Positions 54,287-63,405 of a stretch of DNA of 64,000 nucleotides are shown here, piece by piece; the stretch's first letter is position 1; every line of letters begins with the position of its first letter. Position numbers and translations under genes: made by a program. The stretch lies in contig CAWDMB010000014.1 in the NCBI GenBank assembly GCA_963803375.1, positions 62,001 to 126,000 of the forward strand, read 5' to 3'. The DNA comes from JAOPZW01 sp963803375. Lineage in GTDB: Bacteria > Actinomycetota > Thermoleophilia > Solirubrobacterales > Solirubrobacteraceae. A model generated the notes under the pieces. It was not told where the DNA came from. It saw only the letters and a program-made list of their open reading frames with translations, and made no database searches.

Positions 54287-54713
54287 GGACCGCGTAGTCG
54301 AGGTTCACCCGGCCCCGACCCCGTACCGCGACCACGACGCGGAAGGTGAGCGGGATCCCGCGGGCGCGCGCCGGCCACGTGAACGTCCGGTCGCGCATGG
54401 TGCCGCGGAACGGCCACGGCGAGTGCCGGCACGTGCCCGCCTTCGAGCACCGCGACCGGGGATCGGCGCGCGGGCTCGGGTACCGCGTCGCGCGGACGCG
54501 TCCCTCGAAGAGGAACTGGTAGGTGGCCGTCGCGCGCAGCGCCCGGCCCGAGCGCGTTCGCGCCGTGATCGTGATCGGCCACAGCTTGCCTGCCCGCGGG
54601 TGGTGGGTCGGTGCCTGCAGCCGCGCGACGAAGCTCGCGGCGGACGACGGCGCGGCCGGGACGAGCACGGCGGCGGCCACGAGCAGGGCGATCAGACGGC
54701 CTCTGGTGCCCAT
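54273..54713 (-). CDS. Secreted protein, function unknown
   Basis: The 146-residue protein has a signal peptide (LIALLVAAAVLVPAAPSSAA) and a beta-rich domain (LWPITITARTRSGRAL, TATYQFLFEGRVRATRYPS, GIPLTFRVVVAVRGRGRV) that resembles Ig-like folds. Two cysteines (CSKAGTC) may form a disulphide. The gene is coupled to the downstream ABC ATPase by overlap. Confidence 0.7.
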   Translation of the reverse strand: MGTRGRLIALLVAAAVLVPAAPSSAASFVARLQAPTHHPRAGKLWPITITARTRSGRALRATATYQFLFEGRVRATRYPSPRADPRSRCSKAGTCRHSPWPFRGTMRDRTFTWPARARGIPLTFRVVVAVRGRGRVNLDYAVRVRR

Positions 54714-54742
54714 CGCCGCAGGATAGACGGGAGCGCGGGCGC

Positions 54743-55717
54743 TCACCCGGCGAGCGCCGCGCGGGCCGCGGCGGCGAGCGCGGAGGCGGCGGGACGGGAG
54801 CGGTGCCCGAGCTCGCGGCGCGCGCGGCCGTCGTCGAAGGCCATCGGCAGGCGGGCGAGCCGGACCTCGTCGAGGACGAGCAGGCGCGGCTCGCGCCGGC
54901 GGGCCCGGGCCGCGGCGTCGGCCACGACCGCGGCGGCGAGCGCCGCGCTCCACGGCACCGCCGCGCGGGGCGCGGGTCGACCTGCCGCGGCTGCGACGTG
55001 TGCGAACACGTCGCGCATCGCCATGTTCTCGCCGCCCAGCAGGTAGCGCTCGCCGGCGCGCCCGCGCTCGAGCGCGCGCACGTGCCCGACGGCGACGTCC
55101 TCGACCGCCACGACGTTGAGCACGCTCCCGCGCAGGTGCGCGCGGGCGCGCCCCGCGACGACGTCGGCGACGATCTTGCCCGTCGGCGTCGGGCGCCGGT
55201 CGCCCGCGCCGACCGGTGTCGTCGGGTTGACGACGACGACGTCGAGCCCCGCGCGCGCAGCGTCGAGCGCGAGCCGCTCGCCTGCGAGCTTCGTCGCCTT
55301 GTACGGCACCCGCAGCTCCCGGCCCGGCGGGGCATCGGCCTCCGTTGCCGCGCGCCCCGGCACCGGGCCGCAGGTCGCGCACGAGCTCGTGTGGACGATC
55401 CGCCGCCGCGCCGGCGCGCCGCGGGCGGCGCGATCGAGCAGCAGCCGCGTGCCCTCGACGTTGACGGCCCGCATGCGGGCCGCGTCGGCGCGCGCGAAGC
55501 TGTAGACGGCCGCGAGGTGGAAGACCGCGTCGCAGCCCGCGAGCGCGCGGTCGAGCGCGGCGGCGTCGAGCACGTCGCCCGCGACGGCCTCCGCGCCCGC
55601 GGGCAGCCCGTCCGGCGCGCGCCGGTCGAGGGCCACGACGTCCGCGCCACCGGCGACCAGCGCCCGCACAAGGTGGGCGCCGATGAAGCCGCCGGCGCCG
55701 GTGACGAGCGCCCTCAC
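54743..55717 (-). CDS. NAD-dependent epimerase/dehydratase (extended SDR)
   Basis: The 324-residue protein has VTGAGGFIGAHLVRALV, VFHLAAVYSFARAD, Ser in VHTSSCATCG, the YxxxK pair in VPYKATKLAGER and VNPTTPVGAGDRRPTPTG. The pattern is close to the sugar-epimerase family that includes HpnA. No hopanoid gene is present, so the substrate is open. Its GTG overlaps the aminotransferase stop (GTGA). Confidence 0.85.
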   Translation of the reverse strand: MRALVTGAGGFIGAHLVRALVAGGADVVALDRRAPDGLPAGAEAVAGDVLDAAALDRALAGCDAVFHLAAVYSFARADAARMRAVNVEGTRLLLDRAARGAPARRRIVHTSSCATCGPVPGRAATEADAPPGRELRVPYKATKLAGERLALDAARAGLDVVVVNPTTPVGAGDRRPTPTGKIVADVVAGRARAHLRGSVLNVVAVEDVAVGHVRALERGRAGERYLLGGENMAMRDVFAHVAAAAGRPAPRAAVPWSAALAAAVVADAAARARRREPRLLVLDEVRLARLPMAFDDGRARRELGHRSRPAASALAAAARAALAG

Positions 55718-57129
55718 GCGCGCGCCGGCGCGCGCGGCCGGCGCCGGGCCGCGGTCGCCTGGCGGGCGATGCGCCACCCGAAGCGCGCGAGCGCCGAGGG
55801 CACGCGCTCGGCCGCGGCGACGACCTCCTCGAGCGCGGCGGCGAAGCGCCGGATCTCCGCCTCGGAGACCACGAGGGCCGGCAGCGCCTTGACGACGTTC
55901 ATGCGGTGCCCCGCGACCTGGCAGAGGATCCGGTGCTCGTGGAAGAGCGGCACGGTCACGAGCTGCGCGAAGAGGCCGGGCTGCGCGCGCTCGACCGCGC
56001 CCCACACGGAGCGCCCCGCGCGCTGGGCGGGCGGCCCGAGCTCGATCGCCCACATGAGCCCGAGCCCGCGCACGTCGCGCACGATCTCGTAGCGGTCGAC
56101 GAGCGGGCGCGTCAGCTCGAGCAGCAGCGCGCCGAGGCGCTCGGCGCGCTCGGCGAGGCGCTCGCGCTCGAGCACCCGCAGCGTGGCCAGGCCGGCGGCG
56201 GCGGCGAGGTCGTTGCCGCCGAAGGTCGAGCCGTGGCGCACCCCGCGCTCCATGCCGTCGAAGACGCGGTCCATGACCACGCGCGAGGCCAGCACCGCGC
56301 CGACCGGGACGAAGCCGCCCGAGAGCGCCTTCGCGAGGCAGACGAGATCGGGCTCGAGGCCCCAGTGCTCGAGCGCGAGGAAGCGCCCCGTGCGCCCGAG
56401 CCCGGTCTGGACCTCGTCACAGACCAGGAGCGCCCCGGCGGCGCGGCAGCGCTCCTGCGCGGCCGCGAGGTAGCCGCGAGGCGGCAGGTTGACGCCCTTG
56501 CCCTGGACGGGCTCGACGACGAAGGCCGCGACGTCGCCGCCGGCCAGCTCGCGCTCGAGCGCGTCGAGGTCGCCGAACGCGACCGGCGCGCAGCCGGGCA
56601 GCAGCGGGCCGAAGCCGTCACGGAACTCGGCGTTGCCGTTGAGCGACAGCGCGCCGAGCGTGAGGCCGTGGAACGCGTGCTCGGCGAAGAGGATCCGCGG
56701 GCGCCCGGTGGCGGCGCGCGCGAGCTTCATCGCGGCCTCGACCGCCTCGGTGCCCGAGCTCGCCGGCACGACGGCGGCGATCGACGCGGGCGCCCGGGCG
56801 ACGAGCGCCTCGGCGAGCAGCCCCGGCAGCAGCGCGACGCCGAGCTGCGGCAGGTTCGGCGTGCCCGCCTGCAGGACGTCGCGCAGGGCGGCGACGACGT
56901 CGGGATGGTTGCGCCCAACGGCGAAGACGCCGTAGCCGCAGAGCAGGTCGAGGAAGCGCTCGCCGTCGGCGTCGACGAGGTGCGCACCCTCGCCCGCCAC
57001 CCAGCGGCGGTCGAAGCCGAGGGTGCGCACGATGCGCCCGAGCTGCGGGTTGAGGTAGCGGTCGTTGAGCGCCATCTCCTCCCCCGCGCGCGCGGCCATG
57101 AGCTCGGCGACAGGTGCGACGGAGGGCAT
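55714..57129 (-). CDS. Class-III (ornithine/4-aminobutyrate type) aminotransferase
   Basis: The 471-residue PLP enzyme has VVPASSGTEAVEAAMKLARA, ILFAEHAFHGLTLGALSLNG, LLVCDEVQTGLGRTGRF, the PLP lysine in LAKALSGGFVPVGAVL and STFGGNDLAAAAGLATL. It moves amino groups from an amine or amino acid to a keto acid. It is coupled to the downstream epimerase, so the pair may make an amino-sugar-like or modified polyketone product; this is inference. Confidence 0.87.
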   Translation of the reverse strand: MPSVAPVAELMAARAGEEMALNDRYLNPQLGRIVRTLGFDRRWVAGEGAHLVDADGERFLDLLCGYGVFAVGRNHPDVVAALRDVLQAGTPNLPQLGVALLPGLLAEALVARAPASIAAVVPASSGTEAVEAAMKLARAATGRPRILFAEHAFHGLTLGALSLNGNAEFRDGFGPLLPGCAPVAFGDLDALERELAGGDVAAFVVEPVQGKGVNLPPRGYLAAAQERCRAAGALLVCDEVQTGLGRTGRFLALEHWGLEPDLVCLAKALSGGFVPVGAVLASRVVMDRVFDGMERGVRHGSTFGGNDLAAAAGLATLRVLERERLAERAERLGALLLELTRPLVDRYEIVRDVRGLGLMWAIELGPPAQRAGRSVWGAVERAQPGLFAQLVTVPLFHEHRILCQVAGHRMNVVKALPALVVSEAEIRRFAAALEEVVAAAERVPSALARFGWRIARQATAARRRPRAPARA

Positions 57130-57133
57130 GCCC

Positions 57134-57265
57134 TCAAGTCTCGCGCGTCGTCCGCAGCCAGGCGGCGACGGTCGCCGCCGAGCTCGCGGGCGGCCGGCGC
57201 GTGGCCCACACGCGCCCGATCGACTCGTGCGAGTCGACGAGCACGCCGTCGACGTCGGCGAGCAC
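57134..57265 (-). pseudogene. HAD-family phosphatase remnant
   Basis: The 43-residue frame reads VLADVDGVLVDSHESIGRVW and then jumps to a short unrelated-looking Ala/Arg tail. The first part is the DxDGVLVDS nucleophile region of HAD phosphatases. It lies directly after the MFS gene and appears truncated by deletion. Confidence 0.5.
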
Positions 57266-57270
57266 GACGG

Positions 57271-58443
57271 TTACGCCGCGACCGCCTCGCCGACGGTCGC
57301 CCGCTCGGGCGCGGGCCGCGTCGTCGCCGCGAGCGCGACGATGACGCCGCCGAGGAGCGCGAGGAGCCAGAGCGCGGTCGGCAGCCCGGTGAGCTCCGCG
57401 ACGCCGCCGATGACGGGCGGGCCGACGAGGAAGCCCGCGTAGCCGACGCTCGCCGCCGCCGCCAGGCCCGGGCCCGCGGGAAGGCCCGGGACGTTGGCCG
57501 CGGCCCGGAAGACGATCGGCACGATCGAGCTCATACCGGCTCCGAGGCAGGCGAACCCGGCGACGCCGGCGACCGGCGTGGCGGCGAGCAGCGCGAGCGC
57601 GAAGCCACCCGCCGCGACCAGGCCGCCGCCCCGCACGACCATTAGCGTCCCGAAGCGCTCGACGAGCCGGTCGCCGTAGACGCGTCCGAGCGTCATCGTG
57701 ATGCTGAAGGCGGTGAAGGCCAGCGCACCGGCGGCCGCGCTCGCACCGAGATCGTCGCGCAGGTAGACGGCGCTCCAGTCCCCCGAGGCCCCCTCAATGA
57801 GCAGGCAGGCGAAGGCCAGCGCCCCGAGCGCCCACACCCTCCGCGGCGGTCGCACGAAGACGGGATCCGCGCGCGCCGAGCGGTCGGCGCGCGCCGGGAG
57901 GAGGCGCCGTGACCACGCGAGGCCGACGACGGCGGTGACGACCGCGACGCCGGCGGCCTGGACGCGCACGTCGACGGCGGCGGCCGCGCAGAGCGCTCCG
58001 AGCGCGCCGCCGGCGAGGCCGCCCGCCGAGAACGCGGCGTGGAAGGAGGCGAGGATCGGCCGGCGATAGCGCTGCTCGACGACGACGCCGTGCGCGTTCA
58101 TGGCCACGTCGGTCGAGCCGAAGGCGACGCCCATCGCGAAGCCGAGCGCCACGAGCGCGGCGAGCGACGGCGCGGCGGTGATGAGCCCGGTCACGATCGC
58201 GGTGAGCCCGAGCGCCGCGCGCGTCGTCGTGCGGCTGCCCAGCCGCGCCGAGAGCACGCCGGCCACGGGCATGGCGACGATCGCGCCGAGCGACATCGCG
58301 CCGAGCACGAGCCCGAGCTCCCCGTCGGAGATGCTCAGGCGGTCGCGTACCGCCGGGATGCGCGAGGCCCACGAGCCGAAGACGAGGCCGCTCAGGGCGA
58401 AGACGACGGTCACGGCGCCGCGCGCCCGGCGCACCGTGCTCAT
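57271..58443 (-). CDS. Major facilitator superfamily permease
   Basis: The 390-residue protein has about 12 membrane helices and MFS loop motifs (SWASRIPAVRDRLSISDGEL, GVLSARLGSRTTTRAAL, GRVYGDRLVERFGTLMVV). It resembles YbjJ-type exporters of small molecules. The cargo is unknown. Confidence 0.85.
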   Translation of the reverse strand: MSTVRRARGAVTVVFALSGLVFGSWASRIPAVRDRLSISDGELGLVLGAMSLGAIVAMPVAGVLSARLGSRTTTRAALGLTAIVTGLITAAPSLAALVALGFAMGVAFGSTDVAMNAHGVVVEQRYRRPILASFHAAFSAGGLAGGALGALCAAAAVDVRVQAAGVAVVTAVVGLAWSRRLLPARADRSARADPVFVRPPRRVWALGALAFACLLIEGASGDWSAVYLRDDLGASAAAGALAFTAFSITMTLGRVYGDRLVERFGTLMVVRGGGLVAAGGFALALLAATPVAGVAGFACLGAGMSSIVPIVFRAAANVPGLPAGPGLAAAASVGYAGFLVGPPVIGGVAELTGLPTALWLLALLGGVIVALAATTRPAPERATVGEAVAA

Positions 58444-58563
58444 CCGCGCTCGCGCTCCACGGGCGCCACGGTAGCGCGAGCTCCGCTGGCGCCCCGTGCG
58501 ACGTCCGCCGAGCGGACGGCGCGGGCGAACTCGCGCGCGGCGAGGCCTGGTCTCGGCGCACGC

Positions 58564-59244
58564 TCACCACGGCAGCGGCCGGCCGTCGCGGAAGAAGCCG
58601 CCCGTCGGCCCGTCGTCGGGGAGGTCGACGGCCCAGAGGACGCTCGCGGCGCCCTGCTCGGGGCTCCGCGGGGCGCCCGGCCCGCCCATGTCCGTGCGCA
58701 CCCAGCCCGGGCATGCCGCGTTGACGAGGATGCCCGTGCCTCGCAGCTCGGCCGCCAGGACGCGCGTGATCGCGTTCAGCGCCGCCTTCGAGACGTTGTA
58801 GGCGGGCATCGAGGCGTCCATCGACGCGAGCGACCCGGCCCCGCTCGAGACGTTGACGATCCGCCCCCACGCGCCCGCGCGCATCAGCGGGATCGCCGCC
58901 TCGGCCATCCGCCAGGACCCGAGCGCGTTGACCTGCCACGCCCGCTCGGCGACGTCGAGGTCGAGCTCCGACGGTCGCCCGCCGGGGAAGATCCCCGCGT
59001 TGTTGACGAGCACGTCGAGCCGGCCCTCGGCCGCCGCGAGGGCCGGATCGACGGTGGCCGCGTCGGTGACGTCGAGCACGACCGCGCGCGCATCGCAGCC
59101 GGCGCTCCGCATGGCCGCCTCGGCCTGCGCGCCGCGCGCGGGGTCGCGGGCGCCCAGCAGCACCCGGAAGCCGCGCTCGCCGAGGCCGGCGGCGACGGCG
59201 AGCCCGATCCCGCGGTTGGCGCCGGTGACGAGCGCGGTCCTCAC
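58564..59244 (-). CDS. Short-chain dehydrogenase/reductase
   Basis: The 226-residue protein has VTGANRGIGLAVAAGLG, VLVNNAGIFPGGRP, Ser in IVNVSSGAGSL, the YxxxK pair in MPAYNVSKAALNAI and AACPGWVRTDMGGPGA. It starts at a GTG overlapping the LAL-regulator stop (GTGA). It resembles carbonyl reductases; the substrate is open. Confidence 0.88.
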   Translation of the reverse strand: MRTALVTGANRGIGLAVAAGLGERGFRVLLGARDPARGAQAEAAMRSAGCDARAVVLDVTDAATVDPALAAAEGRLDVLVNNAGIFPGGRPSELDLDVAERAWQVNALGSWRMAEAAIPLMRAGAWGRIVNVSSGAGSLASMDASMPAYNVSKAALNAITRVLAAELRGTGILVNAACPGWVRTDMGGPGAPRSPEQGAASVLWAVDLPDDGPTGGFFRDGRPLPW

Positions 59245-62191
59245 GAGGCCCGCTGCGGCTCCGGGCGCGCGTGCTCCGCGCGCTCGACGAAGCGGGCGAC
59301 CTCGACGCGCGAGGACACGCCGAGCTTGCGGAAGATGTTGCGCATGTGCGTCTCGATCGTCTTGACGCTCAGGAAGAGCTCGGACGCGATCTCCGGGTTG
59401 GTGCGGCGGTCGACCACCAGGCGGGCGATCTCGGCCTCGCGCTCGGTGAGCGTCTCGAGGCCGGCGCCGTCGAGCCGGCCCGGGCGCGTCCGGCGGTGGA
59501 CATGGCGGCCCAGCCGGCGCAGAGCGTGCTCGGCCTCCAGGCGATAGCGCGCGGCCCCGCACGCGTCGAGCTCGTGCACGGCCCGTTCGAGCTCGGCCAC
59601 GGCGCGCCCGCGCTCGCCGCCGCGCGCCAGGGCGCGCCCGAGACCGCGCGGCGTCGACGCGGGCGCCCAGCTCCCCGGCGGTCGCCGCCGCGGCCAGGGC
59701 CTGCTCGGCCGCGGCCGCGGCGTCGCCGGCCTGCAGCGCGACGGCCGCGGCGGCGCGGTCGGCCATCGCGTCGGCGAAGCGCAGCCGCACCCGCGCTGCC
59801 GTGGCGGCGGCGCGATCCGCCGCGCGCCCGGCCTCATCGGGCCGGCCGACGGCCTGCCCAGCACCGGGTCAGCAGCTCGAAGTAGTAGGTCCGCCAGCCC
59901 CCGGTGATGCGGGGCAGCTCCTCGCCGCCCCCCGCCGACGTGAGGACGTCGATCGCCAACGCGGCCTCGCCGGACTCGAAGAGCGCCGTCGCGAGGGCCA
60001 GGCCGGCGTGGATCGAGACCAGCGTGTCCTCGAGCCCGCGCGTGATCTCGACGCTCTCCTGCGCAGCCGACATCGCCGCCGTCAGGTCGCCCGCCGCCAC
60101 CGCCGTGAACGCGCGGCTGAGCAGGTTCCAGCCGATGGCCTGGGCGTTGCCCGACAGCCGCGCCGCCTCGACCGCCTCGTCGAGCAGCTCGGCGGACTCG
60201 GCGATCCGCCCGGACATGTGCAGGCCGGCGCCGAGCACCGGAACCAGGACCGGGGATACCTCTGCGCGCCCCGTCACGCGCGCGATCGCGAGGCCTCGCC
60301 GCGCGTGGGCGGCCGCGTCATCGTAGCGGTGCAGGTAGAGCTCGGCGGTGGCCAGGTTGGCGAGCGCGTCGAGCCGCAGCCCGAGCTCCTCGTCGGCCAG
60401 CGCGTCCACGAGCGCCGCCGCCTCCGAGCCGTGCCGCTCCGCGTCGGGGATGGCGCCCATGAACGCCTCGGCCACGGCGAGCACGGCCGAGCTCGCCGCG
60501 CTCAGCGGGGGCTCGTCCAGCGTCCGCGCAGCATCGAGGGCCCGCGCGCCCCAGTCCCGCATCTCCTCGTAGTCCATGCGGTAGAAGTCGCCGACGGCGA
60601 GATGGATCATGAGCTCCACCGCCGTCGCCGAGCGCGCGTCCGGCAGCCCCGCCAGCGTCGTGGCCAGGCGCGTGTGAGCCGCCTCGTAGTGGCCCAGCAG
60701 CTGCTCGACGCCGGCGCAGGCGCCGACGAGCTTCACGCGCAGCGCCTCGTCGGCGTCGGGGGTCAGGTCGATGCTCTCCCGCAGCGCGGCGCGGCTGCGC
60801 TCGAAGCGCCCGGTCGCCGCCTGCGCCTCGGCGAGGGCCATCAGGAGCTCCACCCGCTCGGCGCGTGGCGCGCTCTCCGGCAGGACGCCCAGCGCAATCT
60901 CGAACCATCGCGCAGCGCTCGCCGGAGCCCGCCGGCCCGTCGTCTCCGCGGCTTCGCGCAGCACCGCGACCGCCGCCAGGTCGCCGTGGGGGCGGCGTGC
61001 TGCACGTGTTGCGCGCGCGGGCGCCGGCGCGCCGCGGGCCGCGAGTGCGTCGGCGCTGCGGGCGTGCGCGGCGAGCCGCGCTCCCCACGGGCAGGCCGCG
61101 TAGACGGCATGGCGGACCATGGGATGCCGGAACGAGCACCGGCGCGGGACCTCGCCGGGCCGGACGAGGTCGTGCGCGATCAGCTCGTCGAGCGCCGCCA
61201 GCGCCTCGGACTCGCCCACGCCGCCGGTCGCCACCGCGAGGTCGACGTCGAACGGGTCGCCCGCGACCGCGGCCGCTTCGGCGAAGCGGCGCGCCGGCGC
61301 GGAGAGCCCGTCGAGCTCGCCCACGATCGCGGCCCGGACGGCGGCGGGCGCGTCGACGCCGTCGGCCAGGCTGGGGCCGTCCGGGCCGCCGCCACCCATG
61401 CGGGCGAGCTGGAGCAGGTAGAAGGGGTTGCCGCCGCTCGCCTCGTAGAGGCCCCTGCGCTCGGCCTCGCCCGAGCCCTCGATCAGCGTCTCCGCCTCAC
61501 CCGCGGTGAGCGGGCCGAGCGCGATCCGCTCGACGATCTTCCCCTCGCCCATCGCCCGCTCGATGCTCGTGACGAGCGCCGGGTCGGCCTGCCCGGAGCG
61601 GAACGTCGCGGCGACCAGCACGGCGGCGCGCGGCGGATGGCGCAGCAGGTACGAGGCCAGCTCGAGCGAGGCGCCGTCGGCCCATTGCAGGTCGTCGAGC
61701 ATCAGCACGAGCGGCTGCTTGGAGGCGAGGCGCTCGATCAGCTCGCGCAGCGCGTGGTGGACGCGGAAGCGCTCCGCCGCGGTGGTCGGATGACGCGATC
61801 CGGGGTCCAGCGAGCGCAGCGCCGGGAAGACGCCCGCGAGCTCGGAGAGATCCTCGGCGGCCAGGCGGCTGAAGGCCCGGGGATCGCGCGACGCGAGGTA
61901 CTCGTCGAGGGCGTCCACGACGAGGCCGAACGGCAGCTCGCGCTCGAACTCCGCGGCGCCTCCCCGCAGCGCGAGGCATCCGCGGTCATCGGCCCGACCG
62001 AGGAGCTCGACCAGCAGCGACGTCTTGCCGATGCCGGGCTCGCCCGTCACGAAGACGAGCCGGGCCCGACCCGCGGTCACGTCGTCGAGCAGGCGCCCGA
62101 GCACGTCCAGCTCGCGGTCACGGCCGACAAGGGGCTGGCGTAGTGGTTGCGTCACGTCGAGCACAGGTCCCGCCGCGAGCGTACCTCGCAC
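59241..62191 (-). pseudogene. LAL-type LuxR regulator (AAA-TPR-HTH) with two frameshifts
   Basis: The first frame encodes an AAA/STAND domain (FVTGEPGIGKTSLLVELLG, LVLMLDDLQWADGASLEL) and a long TPR-like region, then stops at 59834. Homology continues in a second frame (PDEAGRAADRAAATAARVRL) and, after another shift near 59631-59653, in a third frame ending with a LuxR helix-turn-helix (LTEREAEIARLVVDRRTNPE, LSVKTIETHMRNIFRKLGVS). One intact gene of about 984 codons would be normal for this family. The broken copy would lose its DNA-binding domain unless the shifts are consensus errors. The start is uncertain (GTG 62191, 62164 or 62155). Confidence 0.75.
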
Positions 62192-62209
62192 GCCCAGGGA
62201 CGGGCCTCT

Positions 62210-62235
62210 GGGTCAGGGTGCTGCCCCGATGTGGG
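62210..62235 (+). promoter_or_regulatory. 26-bp repeat element before the small-protein gene
   Basis: This element matches 62534-62559 at 22 of 26 positions, with core GCCCCGATGT and a TCAGGG block 5-6 bases before it. It ends 17 bases before the ATG at 62253. The same element precedes the next gene, so a shared regulator or sigma factor is likely. Confidence 0.5.
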
Positions 62236-62252
62236 CCGGCGCTCGATCGCCG

Positions 62253-62507
62253 ATGCTGACGCTGATGCCACGTTTCCTGCTCGAGCACCGGCATGTCGCG
62301 AACGAGTGCGGCGTGGTGTTCGCGTCCTTCAAGGCCTTCGAGAGCCCGCTGCGTCACCAGCAGACGCTCGGCTCGTGCGACTTCGGGACCCATCGGATCT
62401 GGTGGGACGTGGAGGCGGCGACGGCGGACGAGGCGCTCTCGCGGCTTCCGCGTTACGTCGCGCAGCGCACCACGGCGATCCGCGTTCGCGACGTCCGCAC
62501 CCCCTGA
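62253..62507 (+). CDS. Small conserved-looking protein (DUF4242-like)
   Basis: The 84-residue protein reads RFLLEHRHVANECGVVFASF and RIWWDVEAATADEALSRLPR, a ferredoxin-like pattern close to small DUF4242 proteins. A start at the internal ATG 62265 is also possible. It diverges from the LAL regulator gene and is preceded by a 26-bp element shared with the ABC gene downstream, so it may be a target of that regulator. Confidence 0.6.
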   Translation: MLTLMPRFLLEHRHVANECGVVFASFKAFESPLRHQQTLGSCDFGTHRIWWDVEAATADEALSRLPRYVAQRTTAIRVRDVRTP

Positions 62508-62533
62508 CCGGCCCGGGCGCGCCTCAGGGTGCC

Positions 62534-62559
62534 GGTTCAGGGGGCCGCCCCGATGTTGG
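62534..62559 (+). promoter_or_regulatory. 26-bp repeat element before the ABC exporter gene
   Basis: This is the second copy of the element at 62210-62235, with four differences. It lies 72 bases before the ATG of the ABC ATPase gene. Confidence 0.5.
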
Positions 62560-62631
62560 ACGCGCGGCTCGGCGGCGAGACTTGCCCGCATGCCCGTCAC
62601 CACGCCCGCCGGTCGACCAGGAGGAGCACCC

Positions 62632-63405
62632 ATGACAGCCACCGCTGTCCCGGACCGCGACGGCGTCCTCGCCCCGTCGGAGGCGGCGGTGCGCGCCCGC
62701 GGACTCGAACGGCACTACGGCTCGGGCGACACGACGGTGCATGCCCTGCGCAGCGTCGATCTCGACGTGCGGACCGAACGGCTGACCGCGGTCATGGGCC
62801 CGTCGGGCTCGGGCAAGTCCACGCTCATGCACCTCCTCGCCGGGCTCGACTACCCCGACGGGGGCCAGGTGTGGATCGGCGAGACCAAGGTCACCGGGCT
62901 CGACGACGACGGCCTGACCGCGCTGCGCCGCGACCACATCGGCTTCATCTTCCAGTTCTTCAACCTGTTGCCGATGCTCACCGCGGAGGAGAACGTCCTC
63001 CTGCCGCTCGAGATCGCCGGGCGCAAGCCCGACCCGGACTGGTACCGCGAGCTCGTCGACAAGGTCGGGCTGAGCGAGCGGCTCACGCATCGCCCGAGCG
63101 AGCTCTCCGGCGGCCAGCAGCAGCGCGTCGCGGTTGCCCGCGCGCTCGCCTCGCGGCCGACGGTGATGTTCGCCGACGAGCCGACCGGCAACCTCGACTC
63201 CACCACGAGCGGCGAGATCCTCGAGCTCATGCGCGAGCTCGTGGACAGCTTCGGCCAGACGACCGTCATGGTCACCCACGACCCGCACGCGGCGGCCATC
63301 GCCGACCGCGTCCTGTTCCTCGCCGACGGCGAGATCGTGCGCGATCTCAACGCCTGCGACCCGCACACGGTCATGGCCACGATGGAGGAGCTGAGGGCGT
63401 CGTGA
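62632..63405 (+). CDS. MacB/LolD-type ABC exporter ATPase
   Basis: The 257-residue protein has Walker A GPSGSGKST, FQFFNLLPMLTAEENV, signature LSGGQQQR, Walker B VMFADEPTGNLD and a normal H-loop VMVTHDPHAA. A strong AGGAGGAG ribosome site precedes the ATG. It overlaps the permease gene (GTGA) and forms an exporter with it. Confidence 0.92.
   Translation: MTATAVPDRDGVLAPSEAAVRARGLERHYGSGDTTVHALRSVDLDVRTERLTAVMGPSGSGKSTLMHLLAGLDYPDGGQVWIGETKVTGLDDDGLTALRRDHIGFIFQFFNLLPMLTAEENVLLPLEIAGRKPDPDWYRELVDKVGLSERLTHRPSELSGGQQQRVAVARALASRPTVMFADEPTGNLDSTTSGEILELMRELVDSFGQTTVMVTHDPHAAAIADRVLFLADGEIVRDLNACDPHTVMATMEELRAS

Noticed and set aside
54743..55717. Naming the epimerase hpnA
   Set aside because: The pattern is similar, but no hopanoid genes are nearby and the family is broad.
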